The notes: generated by a model from the sequence alone, not told the origin. A stretch of DNA of 20,828 nt from CAYXOX01 sp964466745 (GCA_964466745.1 CAYXOX010000043.1:1-20828), one strand, 5' to 3'; numbered from the stretch's first letter, positions 1 through 7,011 are shown. Numbers and translations: made by a program.

Positions 1-674
1 TGGTGCTGATCGACAACATCTTCCGCTTCGTGCAGGCGGGCTCGGAAGTCTCGGGGCTGCTCGGGCGCATCCCGAGCCGGGTGGGTTACCAGCCGACCCT
101 GGGCACCGAGCTTGCGGATCTCGAGGAACGCATCTGCTCGACCGACCGCGGCGCCATGACCTCGATCCAGGCCGTCTATGTGCCGGCTGACGATTTTACC
201 GATCCCGCGGCGACGCATACCTTCGCCCATCTTTCGGCCTCGATCGTGCTGTCGCGCAAGAAGGCGTCCGAAGGGCTCTACCCGGCCATCGACCCGCTTC
301 AGTCCTTCTCGAAACTGCTGACGCCCGGCGCGGTCAGCGACCGTCACTACCGCGTGGCGCGCGATGTCCGCAACACGCTGGCCGAATACGAGGAACTGAA
401 GGACATCATCGCGATGCTGGGGCTGGAGGAGCTTTCGGAGAAGGACCGCGCCACGGTGCGCCAGGCACGCCAACTGGAACGCTTCCTCACGCAGCCGTTC
501 TTCTCGGTGGAGGCGATGACCGGAACGCAAGGCCGGTTCGTGACCCTCGAAGAGACGCTGGCGAGTTGCGAGCGCATCCTCGGTGGCGCGTTCGAGGACC
601 GCGATGAAGGGGATTTCTACATGATCGGAACCGTCGATGAGATGGCCGGAGAGGAAGAGGCCAATGAGGCTTGA
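1..674 (+). CDS. atpD: N-type ATPase F1 subunit beta, C-terminal part (5' truncated by window edge)
   Basis: Catalytic beta subunit of a rotary ATPase, cytoplasmic F1 part. The reading frame is open from the first bases, so only about the last 223 residues are present; the Walker A region lies outside the window. The visible part starts in the conserved IDNIFRF/QAGSEVSGLLGR segment, followed by GYQPTLGTEL (here Gly-Thr instead of the usual Ala-Thr). It then runs through TSIQAVYVPADDFTDPA and DPLQSFSKLL, and ends with the helical C-terminal domain (ELSEKDR, ERFLTQPFFSVEAMTG). The beta family identity is certain. Assignment to the N-type rests on the genes that follow (C-Q-R-B-E-F-A-G). The stop overlaps the atpC start by 11 bases. 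First gene of the operon as known for N-ATPases; its promoter is outside the window. Confidence 0.97.
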   Translation, partial: VLIDNIFRFVQAGSEVSGLLGRIPSRVGYQPTLGTELADLEERICSTDRGAMTSIQAVYVPADDFTDPAATHTFAHLSASIVLSRKKASEGLYPAIDPLQSFSKLLTPGAVSDRHYRVARDVRNTLAEYEELKDIIAMLGLEELSEKDRATVRQARQLERFLTQPFFSVEAMTGTQGRFVTLEETLASCERILGGAFEDRDEGDFYMIGTVDEMAGEEEANEA

Positions 675-1056
675 GCTCATCACCCCGACCGATGTCTGCC
701 TTGACACCGAAGTCCGCAGGATCGCGGCGGAAGGGTCGGGAGGATATTTCGGCATCCTGCCCGGCCATGGCGATTTCGTGTCGGACCTCGTGCCCGGCAT
801 CCTTGTCTGCGAAACCGAAACCGGACGGGAACGGTTCGTCGCGCTCAATGCCGGAACGCTCGTGAAATGCGGATCACATGTGCGCGCCGCCGTGCAGGGC
901 GCGATCGAGGGTGACGACCTCGGCTGGCTGCGCGAACGGGTCGCGAAGGAGTTCATGCAGCAGGACGACGACGAACGTGCCGCCCGCGCTGCGCTGGCCA
1001 TGCTCGAGGCCGGCATGATCCGGCGATTTCGTGAACTGGAAGGCTTGAGCCGGTGA
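664..1056 (+). CDS. atpC: N-type ATPase F1 subunit epsilon
   Basis: 130 residues. Central-stalk subunit that binds gamma and, in F-type enzymes, modulates ATP hydrolysis. The N-terminal beta-sandwich is recognisable: MRLELITPTD, then the GYFGILPGHGDFVSDL segment corresponding to the usual G-x-x-G-I-L-P-x-H motif. The C-terminal helical part (residues about 85-130) is rich in Arg/Glu and resembles the two-helix domain. I chose the ATG at 664 rather than the in-frame ATG at 637, because only 664 gives the normal N-terminus; the nine extra codons are antisense-like and lie deep inside atpD. The start lies 11 bases inside atpD and the stop overlaps the GTG start of atpQ by 4 bases, so translation is probably coupled. 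Confidence 0.95.
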   Translation: MRLELITPTDVCLDTEVRRIAAEGSGGYFGILPGHGDFVSDLVPGILVCETETGRERFVALNAGTLVKCGSHVRAAVQGAIEGDDLGWLRERVAKEFMQQDDDERAARAALAMLEAGMIRRFRELEGLSR

Positions 1057-1343
1057 CCGAAAACGGCAGCGACGAGGGCGACACCATTTCGCGCAAGGCG
1101 CGGAGGATGGCGCGGGCGCGCGGGCGCTCGCCGCGCAGCGCGTGGCTGGGGCTCGGTATGTTCGGCATGGTCGGCTGGGCGATCGCCGTACCGACGCTTG
1201 CGGGCGTGGCCATGGGGCTTTTCATCGACGCCCGAATGCCGGGCGAGATGTCATGGACTCTCGCTCTCTTGCTGGCAGGTGTCGCCGTTGGCTGCCTCAA
1301 TGCCTGGTACTGGGTTCAGCGGGAAGGGCGGAACGATGACTGA
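1053..1343 (+). CDS. atpQ: N-ATPase accessory membrane protein AtpQ (AtpI/AtpZ-like)
   Basis: 96 residues, GTG start overlapping the atpC stop. The N-terminal 30 residues are hydrophilic and Arg-rich (RKARRMARARGRSPR). Two hydrophobic segments follow: about 32-55 (LGMFGMVGWAIAVPTLAGVAMGLFI) and 66-88, separated by a short loop DARMPGEMS. This is the two-helix layout of AtpI/AtpZ-type assembly proteins, and the position between atpC and atpR is diagnostic for AtpQ of N-ATPase operons. In other ATP synthases AtpI-like proteins help assemble the c-ring; a similar role here is inference. The last 8 bases overlap atpR. Confidence 0.9.
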   Translation: MTENGSDEGDTISRKARRMARARGRSPRSAWLGLGMFGMVGWAIAVPTLAGVAMGLFIDARMPGEMSWTLALLLAGVAVGCLNAWYWVQREGRNDD

Positions 1344-1623
1344 CCTGGTTCATGCCGCGGGGGCTTTCGCGACGGGTATGGCGATGGGGGCGGCCTACAT
1401 CGGCCTGTTGTGGGCGTCGGTCCGCCTGCTGGTGCGGAGCGGACGGTTGTCCGCCTATCTGCCGCTGGCGATCTTGCGCGGGGCCCTCGTGCTTGCCGCG
1501 TTATGGCTGGCGGCCACGCTCGAGGTCGGCGCCTGGAGCATCCTGCTCAGCCTCGCCGGGTTCGTCACGCTGAGGTTCATTGCCGTTCGTGCCGCCGAGA
1601 GTCGCGACAGGAAGGTCGCATGA
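1336..1623 (+). CDS. atpR: N-ATPase accessory membrane protein AtpR
   Basis: 95 residues with three predicted membrane helices at about 14-33, 42-61 and 66-84. Arginines lie within or at the ends of these helices (Arg30, Arg48, Arg80). Such membrane-embedded arginines are a noted trait of AtpR, and were proposed to interact with the carboxylates of the c subunit; here this is seen only as sequence. AtpR has no counterpart in ordinary F-ATPase operons, so it strongly supports the N-type assignment. The ATG at 1336 lies inside the atpQ 3' end. A longer in-frame start at 1198 would overlap atpQ almost completely and was rejected. The stop abuts the atpB start. Confidence 0.9.
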   Translation: MTDLVHAAGAFATGMAMGAAYIGLLWASVRLLVRSGRLSAYLPLAILRGALVLAALWLAATLEVGAWSILLSLAGFVTLRFIAVRAAESRDRKVA

Positions 1624-2348
1624 TGGAAATCAGTCCCGACGCCTGGGTCATCTACGAATGGCGGGGCTGGCAGCTGACTGCCACCGTTGGCTTTACCTGG
1701 GCCGTCATGGCGATCCTCGTTCTCGCGTCCCGGGCGGTAACCGCGCGGATCTCCGAAGGCGAAACCGTGTCGCGCTGGCAGATGATGGTGGAGGTGATCG
1801 TTACCCGAATCCGCGACCAGATAGCCGATGTCGGCGCGGAAGACCCCGGAAGGTATCTGCCCTTCATCGGCACGCTCTTCCTCTTCATCGCCACGGCGAA
1901 CCTCCTGACCATCGTGCCGGGATACCAGCCGCCCACGGGCTCGCTTTCGACGACTGCCGCACTGGCGATCTGCGTGCTGATCGCGGTGCCGGCCTTTTCC
2001 GTCGCCAAGCGGGGCCTTGGCGCTTATCTGAAGACATATATCCGTCCGACGCCGTTGATGCTTCCCTTCAACATCATCAGCGAAGCGTCGCGCACCTTGG
2101 CGCTGGCGATCCGGCTCTACGGCAACGTGATGAGCGGCACAGTCATCGTTGGGATCCTGCTGAGCGTCGCGCCGTTCTTCTTTCCAATCCTGCTTCAACT
2201 GCTCGGACTGCTGACCGGCCTGATTCAGGCCTACATCTTCGCGATTCTGGCGATGGTCTACATCGCGTCGGCCAGCAGATCCCGCGCCGAACGGGAGGAA
2301 ATGCCCGGGCAGACCGCGGCAGATCAAACCGAAGACACAGGAGAGTGA
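1623..2348 (+). CDS. atpB: N-type ATPase Fo subunit a
   Basis: 241 residues, polytopic membrane protein forming the stator half-channels next to the c-ring. The essential arginine is present: Arg164 in LALAIRLYGNVMSG, the equivalent of the conserved Arg in helix 4 of subunit a. The preceding SEASRT segment is also typical. Hydrophobic segments are visible at about 18-36, 80-99, 111-127, 155-185 and 187-217. Two adjacent ATGs occur, at 1620 and 1623. The AGGAAGG at 1609-1615 is better spaced (7 bases) for 1623, which gives MEISPDAW; the start at 1620 would add one Met. The short hydrophilic tail (about 218-241) is acidic and probably not essential. Confidence 0.96.
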   Translation: MEISPDAWVIYEWRGWQLTATVGFTWAVMAILVLASRAVTARISEGETVSRWQMMVEVIVTRIRDQIADVGAEDPGRYLPFIGTLFLFIATANLLTIVPGYQPPTGSLSTTAALAICVLIAVPAFSVAKRGLGAYLKTYIRPTPLMLPFNIISEASRTLALAIRLYGNVMSGTVIVGILLSVAPFFFPILLQLLGLLTGLIQAYIFAILAMVYIASASRSRAEREEMPGQTAADQTEDTGE

Positions 2349-2350
2349 CC

Positions 2351-2629
2351 ATGGATGCAGCAACCTGGATTGCCGTCATTTCCATCGTGACCGCCGGGCT
2401 GACCATCGCCCTCGGGTCCATCGGCCCCGCGCTGGCCGAGGGGCGCGCGGCGTCGCAGGCGCTGCAGGCGATCGCTCAGCAACCCGATGCCTCGGATACC
2501 GTCACCCGGACGCTGTTCGTCAGCCTCGCGATGATCGAGTCCACCGCGATCTACTGCTTCGTCGTCTCGATGATCCTGATCTTCGCGAACCCGTTCACCG
2601 ATCTGGCGACCCGGGCTGCAGGAGGCTGA
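2351..2629 (+). CDS. atpE: N-type ATPase Fo subunit c (rotor ring, two membrane carboxylates)
   Basis: 92 residues, two-helix hairpin that oligomerises into the rotor ring. Helix 1 contains GSIGPALAEGRAASQAL with Glu30 where Na+-translocating F-ATPases such as that of Ilyobacter have Gln. The polar loop is AQQPDAS. Helix 2 has ESTAIY with Glu63 (main ion-binding carboxylate), Ser64 and Tyr68, the same spacing as the E-S-x-x-x-Y sodium signature. The pair of carboxylates (30 and 63) is the N-ATPase pattern. Coupling ion: the motif was first read as Na+, but a related Burkholderia N-type c17 ring was reported to be proton specific, so the ion cannot be decided from sequence. ATG at 2351, two bases after the atpB stop. 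Confidence 0.96.
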   Translation: MDAATWIAVISIVTAGLTIALGSIGPALAEGRAASQALQAIAQQPDASDTVTRTLFVSLAMIESTAIYCFVVSMILIFANPFTDLATRAAGG

Positions 2630-2635
2630 CCGTTG
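2620..2635 (+). promoter_or_regulatory. Shine-Dalgarno site fixing the TTG start of atpF
   Basis: AGGAGG at 2620-2625 overlaps the last codons of atpE and lies 7 bases before TTG 2633. It is the strongest ribosome binding site in the area and supports the rare TTG initiation codon, since translation from it begins directly at the conserved hydrophobic N-terminus of subunit b. The TTG may lower b output relative to c. Confidence 0.75.
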
Positions 2636-3496
2636 CAGATCGACTGGCTCACGGTTGCAGCGCAGATCGTCAACTTCCTGGTCCTGGTCTGGCTGTTGCA
2701 GCGCTTTCTCTACGAGCCGATCACCAACGCGATGCGCAGGCGTGAAGAGCGGATCGAGAGGCGGCTTGCCGAGGCGAAGGAGGCCGGTGAAGAGGCCAGG
2801 GAGGAGGCGCGTGCGTACAGAAACAAGCAGGAAGAGCTCGAGACAAGCAAGAACGAGATCCTCCGCGAGGCCCGCGAGGAGGCCGACGATCTGCGCGAGC
2901 GCCTGCAGGCCGAGATTCGCGCGGACATGGAGGAAAAGCGCGCTGCCTGGCAGGAGCACCTGGAGGAAGAGCGCGATGCCTTCGTAGCGTCTCTTCAGCG
3001 GCAGGCGGGCAAGCGGATACTCGAGATCACCGAGCGCGTTCTTTCGGACTATGCCGATACCGACACGGCCGAACGCGTGGGCGCCACCTTCGCCGCACGC
3101 CTCAAGGCGCTGGATGAGGACGCCCGAGAGAAGCTGGCCAGGGCCGCGTCCGAGAAGGGCGAGCCTGCACTGGTCCAAACCGGTTCGGCCCTGGAAGGCT
3201 CTGCCAAGGGCCGGATAACTCGGGCCATTCACAATACCCTGTCGACGGACATCGACGTCGACTACCGCGAGGATCGCGACCTTGTCTTCGGCGTCCGCCT
3301 GACGATCGGTGACTACACCGTGGAATGGTCGGCCACACGGTATCTGAAGCGGCTGGAGAGAGATCTCGGCGAGATCATCGATGCGGGCGGCGGCAGGAGC
3401 GGCGACGAAAGGGGCAACGCCGACGGCAAAGGCGAAGCCGGTGGCGACGACACCGCGGACCGCACCGTGCAGAAAGAGGATCACGAGACGGCATGA
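2633..3496 (+). CDS. atpF: N-type ATPase subunit b with delta-like C-terminal segment
   Basis: 287 residues, much longer than a usual b subunit of roughly 160. It starts at TTG (2633) with AGGAGG at 2620-2625 seven bases upstream; no in-frame ATG gives an intact N-terminus. Layout: one membrane helix (about 8-27); a long charged coiled coil (about 35-135, many Glu/Arg); a segment at about 140-175; and a compact region at 178-245. The compact region resembles the C-terminal domain of the delta/OSCP subunit (ITRAIHNTLSTDIDVDYR, then LVFGVRLTIGDYTVEWS). A Gly/Asp/Glu-rich tail (251-287) ends the protein. N-ATPase operons lack a separate delta gene, and none is present here, so the extension probably supplies the stator-to-alpha contact. 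The stop overlaps atpA by 4 bases. Confidence 0.93.
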   Translation: MQIDWLTVAAQIVNFLVLVWLLQRFLYEPITNAMRRREERIERRLAEAKEAGEEAREEARAYRNKQEELETSKNEILREAREEADDLRERLQAEIRADMEEKRAAWQEHLEEERDAFVASLQRQAGKRILEITERVLSDYADTDTAERVGATFAARLKALDEDAREKLARAASEKGEPALVQTGSALEGSAKGRITRAIHNTLSTDIDVDYREDRDLVFGVRLTIGDYTVEWSATRYLKRLERDLGEIIDAGGGRSGDERGNADGKGEAGGDDTADRTVQKEDHETA

Positions 3497-5022
3497 ACGC
3501 GCTCGACGGCTTTCCGGACAAGGTCTTCGCACCGCTCGGTAGGGCGCTTGCCCGTATCGCACCCGAGATCGATGCGGTCGAAACCGCCCGCATCCTGTCC
3601 GTCGGCAACGGCGTGGCACAGGTGGCGGGCTTCACCGACCTCCATTCGGAGGAACTGGTTCTCTTTTCAAACGGGGCCGTGGGTCTTGCATGGAGCCTGC
3701 GGCCCGAAAGGATCGGGGTTGTCGTCCTCGGCAGCACGGATGGGCTGAAGCCCGGCGACCGGCTGCGACGGACCGAGAGGATCGCCGATGTGCCTACCGG
3801 AGCGGGTCTTCTCGGCCGCGTCGTCGACCCGCTCGGTCGGCCCATCGACGGCGGCGACAGGATCGACTCCGACGACCGACTTCCGGTCGAACGTCCTGCG
3901 CCGCCCATCATGCATCGCGATCCGGTCGAGGTGCCGCTGCAGACGGGGATCAAGGCCGTGGACGCCGCGGTTCCGGTGGGGCGGGGCCAGCGCGAGCTGA
4001 TCGTCGGCGACCGCCAGACCGGCAAGACGGCCATCGCCGTCGATGCCATCATGAACCAGAAGGACACGGGGGTCATCTCGATCTATTGCGCGATTGGACA
4101 GCGCGCTTCGGCCGTTGCGCGCGTGGTCCAGGATCTGCGCAGGTCCGGGGCGATGGAGCGCACCATCGTTGTGGTCGCAGCCGGCGACGACGCGCCCGGG
4201 CTGCAGTTCGTCGCCCCCTATGCCGCAACGACGATGGCCGAGCATTTCATGGCCGAGGGTCGCGACGTGTTGATCGTATACGACGATCTCACCCGGCACG
4301 CGCGCGCGTATCGCGAGCTTTCGCTGCTGCTGCGCCGCCCGCCGGGGCGCGAGGCCTATCCTGGTGATATCTTCTATATCCACTCGCGTCTGCTGGAGCG
4401 CGCCACCCATCTGCGCGAGGAACACGGCGGCGGATCGCTCACGGCGCTTCCGGTGATCGAGACGCAGGCCCAGAACATCTCGGCCTTCATCCCGACCAAC
4501 CTGATCTCGATCACCGACGGCCAGATCTACCTGTCACCCGACCTGTTCGAGAAGGGACACCTGCCCGCCATCGACATCGGCACCTCCGTCAGCCGCGTTG
4601 GCGGAAAGGCGCAACTGCCCGCCTTCCGCGCGGTCGCCGGCAATCTTCGGCTGAGCTACTCCCAGTTCGAGGAACTGGAAAGCTTCGCCCGCTTCGGCAC
4701 CCAGCTTGACGATGAGACGCGCCGAAAGCTGACCCGCGGTGAGCGGGTCCGCGCTGTCCTCACCCAGAAGGAGCACGACCATTTCACCGTTCCAGAGCAG
4801 ATCGCCGTGCTGATGGCGGCCACCGAGGGCCTGCTCGACGAGCTCGATCCCGGTGAGCTGCCTGACGTGCAGGATAGGCTGCGGCGGATGGTGCGGGAGG
4901 ATCTGCCCGATCTGACCGCCGAAATCGCTGCGGGCGAGCCGCTTTCCGACGAGATGCGTGAAGGCCTGGTTCAGGCCATCCGCCGCGTGCTGGAGGAGGA
5001 TGGGTGCGATGGAGACACTTGA
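3493..5022 (+). CDS. atpA: N-type ATPase F1 subunit alpha
   Basis: 509 residues, full length for the family. Nucleotide-binding but non-catalytic subunit of the F1 hexamer. The N-terminal beta-barrel contains VGNGVAQVAGF (37-47). The central domain has Walker A GDRQTGKT at 172-179, followed by TAIAVDAIMNQK, the CAIGQRASAVA segment and the VIVYDDLTRHARAYRELSLLLRRPPGREAYPGD region containing the Walker B strand (position about 4270). The conserved FIPTNLISITDGQIYL and VGGKAQ segments follow, then the helical C-terminal domain. ATG at 3493 overlaps the atpF stop (ATGA). An upstream extension to 3325 would lie inside atpF and be Arg-rich nonsense. The 3' end overlaps atpG by 14 bases. Confidence 0.97.
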   Translation: MNALDGFPDKVFAPLGRALARIAPEIDAVETARILSVGNGVAQVAGFTDLHSEELVLFSNGAVGLAWSLRPERIGVVVLGSTDGLKPGDRLRRTERIADVPTGAGLLGRVVDPLGRPIDGGDRIDSDDRLPVERPAPPIMHRDPVEVPLQTGIKAVDAAVPVGRGQRELIVGDRQTGKTAIAVDAIMNQKDTGVISIYCAIGQRASAVARVVQDLRRSGAMERTIVVVAAGDDAPGLQFVAPYAATTMAEHFMAEGRDVLIVYDDLTRHARAYRELSLLLRRPPGREAYPGDIFYIHSRLLERATHLREEHGGGSLTALPVIETQAQNISAFIPTNLISITDGQIYLSPDLFEKGHLPAIDIGTSVSRVGGKAQLPAFRAVAGNLRLSYSQFEELESFARFGTQLDDETRRKLTRGERVRAVLTQKEHDHFTVPEQIAVLMAATEGLLDELDPGELPDVQDRLRRMVREDLPDLTAEIAAGEPLSDEMREGLVQAIRRVLEEDGCDGDT

Positions 5023-5893
5023 AACCCTCTCGGAGATGCTCGGGACGACGGGTGATATCCAGTCCATCGTCCGCACGATGAAGTCCCTTTCGGCCGTCAG
5101 CATCCGGCAGTACGAGCAGGCCGAGGCAGCGATGTCGGGCTACCAGCGGACGATCGACCTAGGCTTCGCCGCGCTCCTGACGGAGCGGCGGGGGCGGGGC
5201 CTGTCCTTGCCAGAGGCGATCGAGCACGATGCGGGGGAGGACGGCCTTATCGTGATCGGCTCCGACCGCGGATTGTGCGGCCGCTACAACGAGATCGTGG
5301 CACGGGCCGCCGAAACGCGGGTGGGACCCCGGACAGCCATCCTTGGCGTTGTCGGCGCACGTGCTGCAGCACGGCTGGAGGCTTCGGGGCATCGCGTGGA
5401 CGGCCTGTTTCCGCAGCCAGGGTCCGTCGCGGGGCTCCGTTCCCTGGTGCAAGCCGTCATCGTCCGGATCGAACGCTGGACCCGTGACCCAGGCGTCGGG
5501 CGTTTCCGAGTGGTGCACAATCGCCGAGAAGGCCGGTCGCGCGCGAATCCGGTAACGCGCGAACTATTGCCTCTCCCCGAGGTCTATCTGCGCGATCTCG
5601 CCGCCGCTGGTTGGCCGGGGCCGGGGCTGCCGTTCTTCCGTGCCGATCCCGAAGTGCTCTTGTCCTGGCTGGTGCGCCAGCGTCTGTTCGTACTGCTCTA
5701 CCGGGCGCTCGCAGAGGCGTTGGCGAGCGAACACGCAACCAGGCTGGCCGCGATGCAGAACGCCGAACGCAACATCGAGGAGCGCCGCGAGGAGCTGAAC
5801 GCCGCCTATCGCCGCAAACGCCAGGAAACGATCACGCGCGAATTGCTCGACGTCGTGTCCGGATTCGAAGCCGTGGGCGGCGCGAAAGGCTGA
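5009..5893 (+). CDS. atpG: N-type ATPase F1 subunit gamma
   Basis: 294 residues, central rotor shaft. The N-terminal helix has the family pattern of two short repeats around DIQSIVRTMKSLSAVSIRQYEQAE. The Rossmann-like middle has LIVIGSDRGLCGRYNE. The C-terminal helix contains NIEERREELNAAYRRKRQ and TRELLDVVSGFEA, matching the conserved gamma C-terminus. ATG 5009 is preferred because GGAGGAGG (4992-4999) is then 9 bases away; the alternative ATG at 5000 lies directly against that site. The sequence is diverged in the middle, as usual for the N-type gamma. It is the last gene of the operon; a hairpin follows at its stop codon and no delta gene is found. Confidence 0.95.
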   Translation: METLETLSEMLGTTGDIQSIVRTMKSLSAVSIRQYEQAEAAMSGYQRTIDLGFAALLTERRGRGLSLPEAIEHDAGEDGLIVIGSDRGLCGRYNEIVARAAETRVGPRTAILGVVGARAAARLEASGHRVDGLFPQPGSVAGLRSLVQAVIVRIERWTRDPGVGRFRVVHNRREGRSRANPVTRELLPLPEVYLRDLAAAGWPGPGLPFFRADPEVLLSWLVRQRLFVLLYRALAEALASEHATRLAAMQNAERNIEERREELNAAYRRKRQETITRELLDVVSGFEAVGGAKG

Positions 5894-5911
5894 GCCTCGG
5901 AAACGAGGTCA
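5891..5911. terminator. Hairpin shared by two convergent genes, stem includes both stop codons
   Basis: CCTCG (5895-5899) and CGAGG (5904-5908) pair around a GAAA tetraloop. The stem continues, past a one-base G bulge, with TGA (5891-5893, stop of atpG) against TCA (5909-5911, stop of the minus-strand flavodoxin gene). That gives 8 pairs. There is no clear T-tract on either strand, so it may act as a weak bidirectional terminator or as a 3'-end-protecting hairpin. Confidence 0.5.
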
Positions 5912-6387
5912 TGTTCGCGCTGCGCTGACTTCGCCGACGAAGCCGGCAAGCTTGTCGTCGACCGCCCCGTCGTTCAACTCCTTTTCGGTCAGTGCCAGCC
6001 GGGCGATGGGTGCCTTGCCAAGGCGTCGTTCCATTCGCGCGAATGCCGCCCCGTCGCCTGCGCCGCCCTCGGTACAGAAGAACGCGGCCTTTCCGATGGT
6101 ACCGCGATGCTTGTCGATATAGCGATTGACCTCTGGGGCAGCGCCCCCGGACCAGACCGGCGTGCCGATCACAACGAGGTCGAATCCGTCGGGGATCCTT
6201 TCCGGCGTCGCGATCCTGCTGCTCCGCCCCAAGGCCGCAGCCATTCCGCCGGTCACCTTCCCCAGGCCCCGGACCTTCCGGCCAGTTCGACGATGGGGCC
6301 TTCGGTTGCGCCAAGCCGCATCGCGATCTGGTGGGCAAGCGCAGCCGTGTGCCCGGCATGCGAGAAGTGGGTGACGAGGGTGTTCAT
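5909..6387 (-). pseudogene. Flavodoxin-like protein gene, frameshifted
   Basis: Read on the minus strand, ATG 6387-6385 opens a frame starting MNTLVTHFSHAGHTAALA, a phosphate-binding-loop-like start with His/Ser/Thr residues after the first beta strand as in flavodoxins. This frame stops at TGA after 44 codons (…GAWGR). The shifted frame from about 6260 to 5909 continues the family: VTGGMAAALG, FDLVVIGTPVWSGGAAPEV (flavodoxin FMN-loop type), then KAAFFCTEGGAGDG. Adding one G to the G4 run at 6263-6260 joins both parts into a single protein of about 159 residues. It would be a small FMN-binding electron carrier or NAD(P)H:quinone reductase-like protein. Either a real one-base deletion or a homopolymer sequencing error; the neighbouring bases do not form a canonical slippery heptamer. 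Confidence 0.75.
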
Positions 6388-6439
6388 GCGTGCGTCCCTA
6401 CATCCGGTGGCTCCGGCCGCATTTGCACAGGTTAAGGCC

Positions 6440-6462
6440 GCTGGCCGGTGTTTCCGGTCAGC
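6440..6462 (+). promoter_or_regulatory. GC-rich hairpin in the divergent spacer upstream of the CBS gene
   Basis: GCTGGCCGG (6440-6448) and CCGGTCAGC (6454-6462) form a 9-pair stem (one G-T wobble) with a 5-base loop, followed by TTGTTAT. On the + strand this looks like a rho-independent terminator or leader attenuator ahead of the CBS-domain gene. It lies about 70 bases before that gene's start. Confidence 0.4.
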
Positions 6463-6478
6463 TTGTTATCGGATCTGG

Positions 6479-6509
6479 CCACTCGGCAGTGAGTGGTTCC
6501 GGAATTCCG
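6479..6509. promoter_or_regulatory. Two palindromes, candidate regulator sites
   Basis: CCACTC (6479-6484) and GAGTGG (6491-6496) are inverted repeats separated by 6 bases. Four bases later CGGAATTCCG (6500-6509) is a perfect 10-base palindrome. Both lie between the divergent flavodoxin-like and CBS-domain genes, 23-53 bases before the CBS start. No known regulator consensus is recognised. Confidence 0.35.
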
Positions 6510-6531
6510 AACGCCTGCCAGGATACAGAAA

Positions 6532-6954
6532 ATGGACGTCGGTTTCCTGATGACACGCAAGGTCCACCGGGTGCGCTGCGATACCGGCATCAGGCGCGTT
6601 GCCCAGATGATGCGGGCGAACGGTATCGGCGCGCTTCCCGTGGAACGTGACGGGCGCCTCGTGGGCATGGTGACCGATCGTGACATCGTCACGCGGATCA
6701 TCGGAAACGGCGTCGGAATCAGCGCCGCGACGGCAGGCGACGCGATGACCTCCCGGATCTTCTATGTGTTCGAAGACGAGGATGCGGATAAGGTCGCTCG
6801 GAACATGCGCGACCTGCAGGTGCGGCGCTTGCCGGTGGTGGATCGCGACAAGCGCCTTGTGGGGATCGTCTCGCTGGGGGATCTGGCCTGTCGCGTACGG
6901 CCGGAGGTGGCCGGCGATGCGCTTGAAGGGATCAGCGAGGAACTGGGCGGCTAG
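6532..6954 (+). CDS. CBS-domain pair protein
   Basis: 140 residues made almost only of two CBS domains. The first spans about residues 8-60 (FLMTRKVHRVRCDTGIRRVA, GALPVERDGRLVGMVTDRDI). The second spans about 72-125 (AMTSRIFYVFEDEDADKVA, RRLPVVDRDKRLVGIVSLGDL). The G-x-V-T-D-R-D and G-I-V-S-x-G-D ends are the usual nucleotide-binding positions. Such stand-alone CBS pairs sense adenosine ligands (AMP, ATP, SAM, NADH), but the ligand here is unknown. ATG 6532 was chosen because the earlier in-frame GTG at 6493 would add a poorly conserved leader overlapping the palindromes; AGGATA at 6520-6525 serves as a moderate binding site. Monocistronic, convergent with the MFS gene. Confidence 0.9.
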   Translation: MDVGFLMTRKVHRVRCDTGIRRVAQMMRANGIGALPVERDGRLVGMVTDRDIVTRIIGNGVGISAATAGDAMTSRIFYVFEDEDADKVARNMRDLQVRRLPVVDRDKRLVGIVSLGDLACRVRPEVAGDALEGISEELGG

Positions 6955-6990
6955 GGCCACCGGTCGGCTGTGCCTCGTGCGCTCGGTTCG

Positions 6991-7003
6991 CCTGCGCGGC
7001 AGG
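6991..7003. terminator. Small GC hairpin between convergent CBS and MFS genes
   Basis: CCTGC and GCAGG pair around a GCG loop in the 57-base convergent spacer. The stem is only 5 pairs and no T-tract follows, so its role as terminator is weakly supported. Confidence 0.2.
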
Positions 7004-7011
7004 AGTTGGAC

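Noticed and set aside
2324..3619. 431-codon open frame antisense to atpE/atpF/atpA
   Set aside because: Arg/Gly-rich composition, no domain, fully opposite to well-identified ATPase genes; a GC-rich shadow.
6251..6270. Programmed -1 frameshift in the flavodoxin-like gene
   Set aside because: The bases at the junction do not form an X-XXY-YYZ slippery heptamer in the starting frame.
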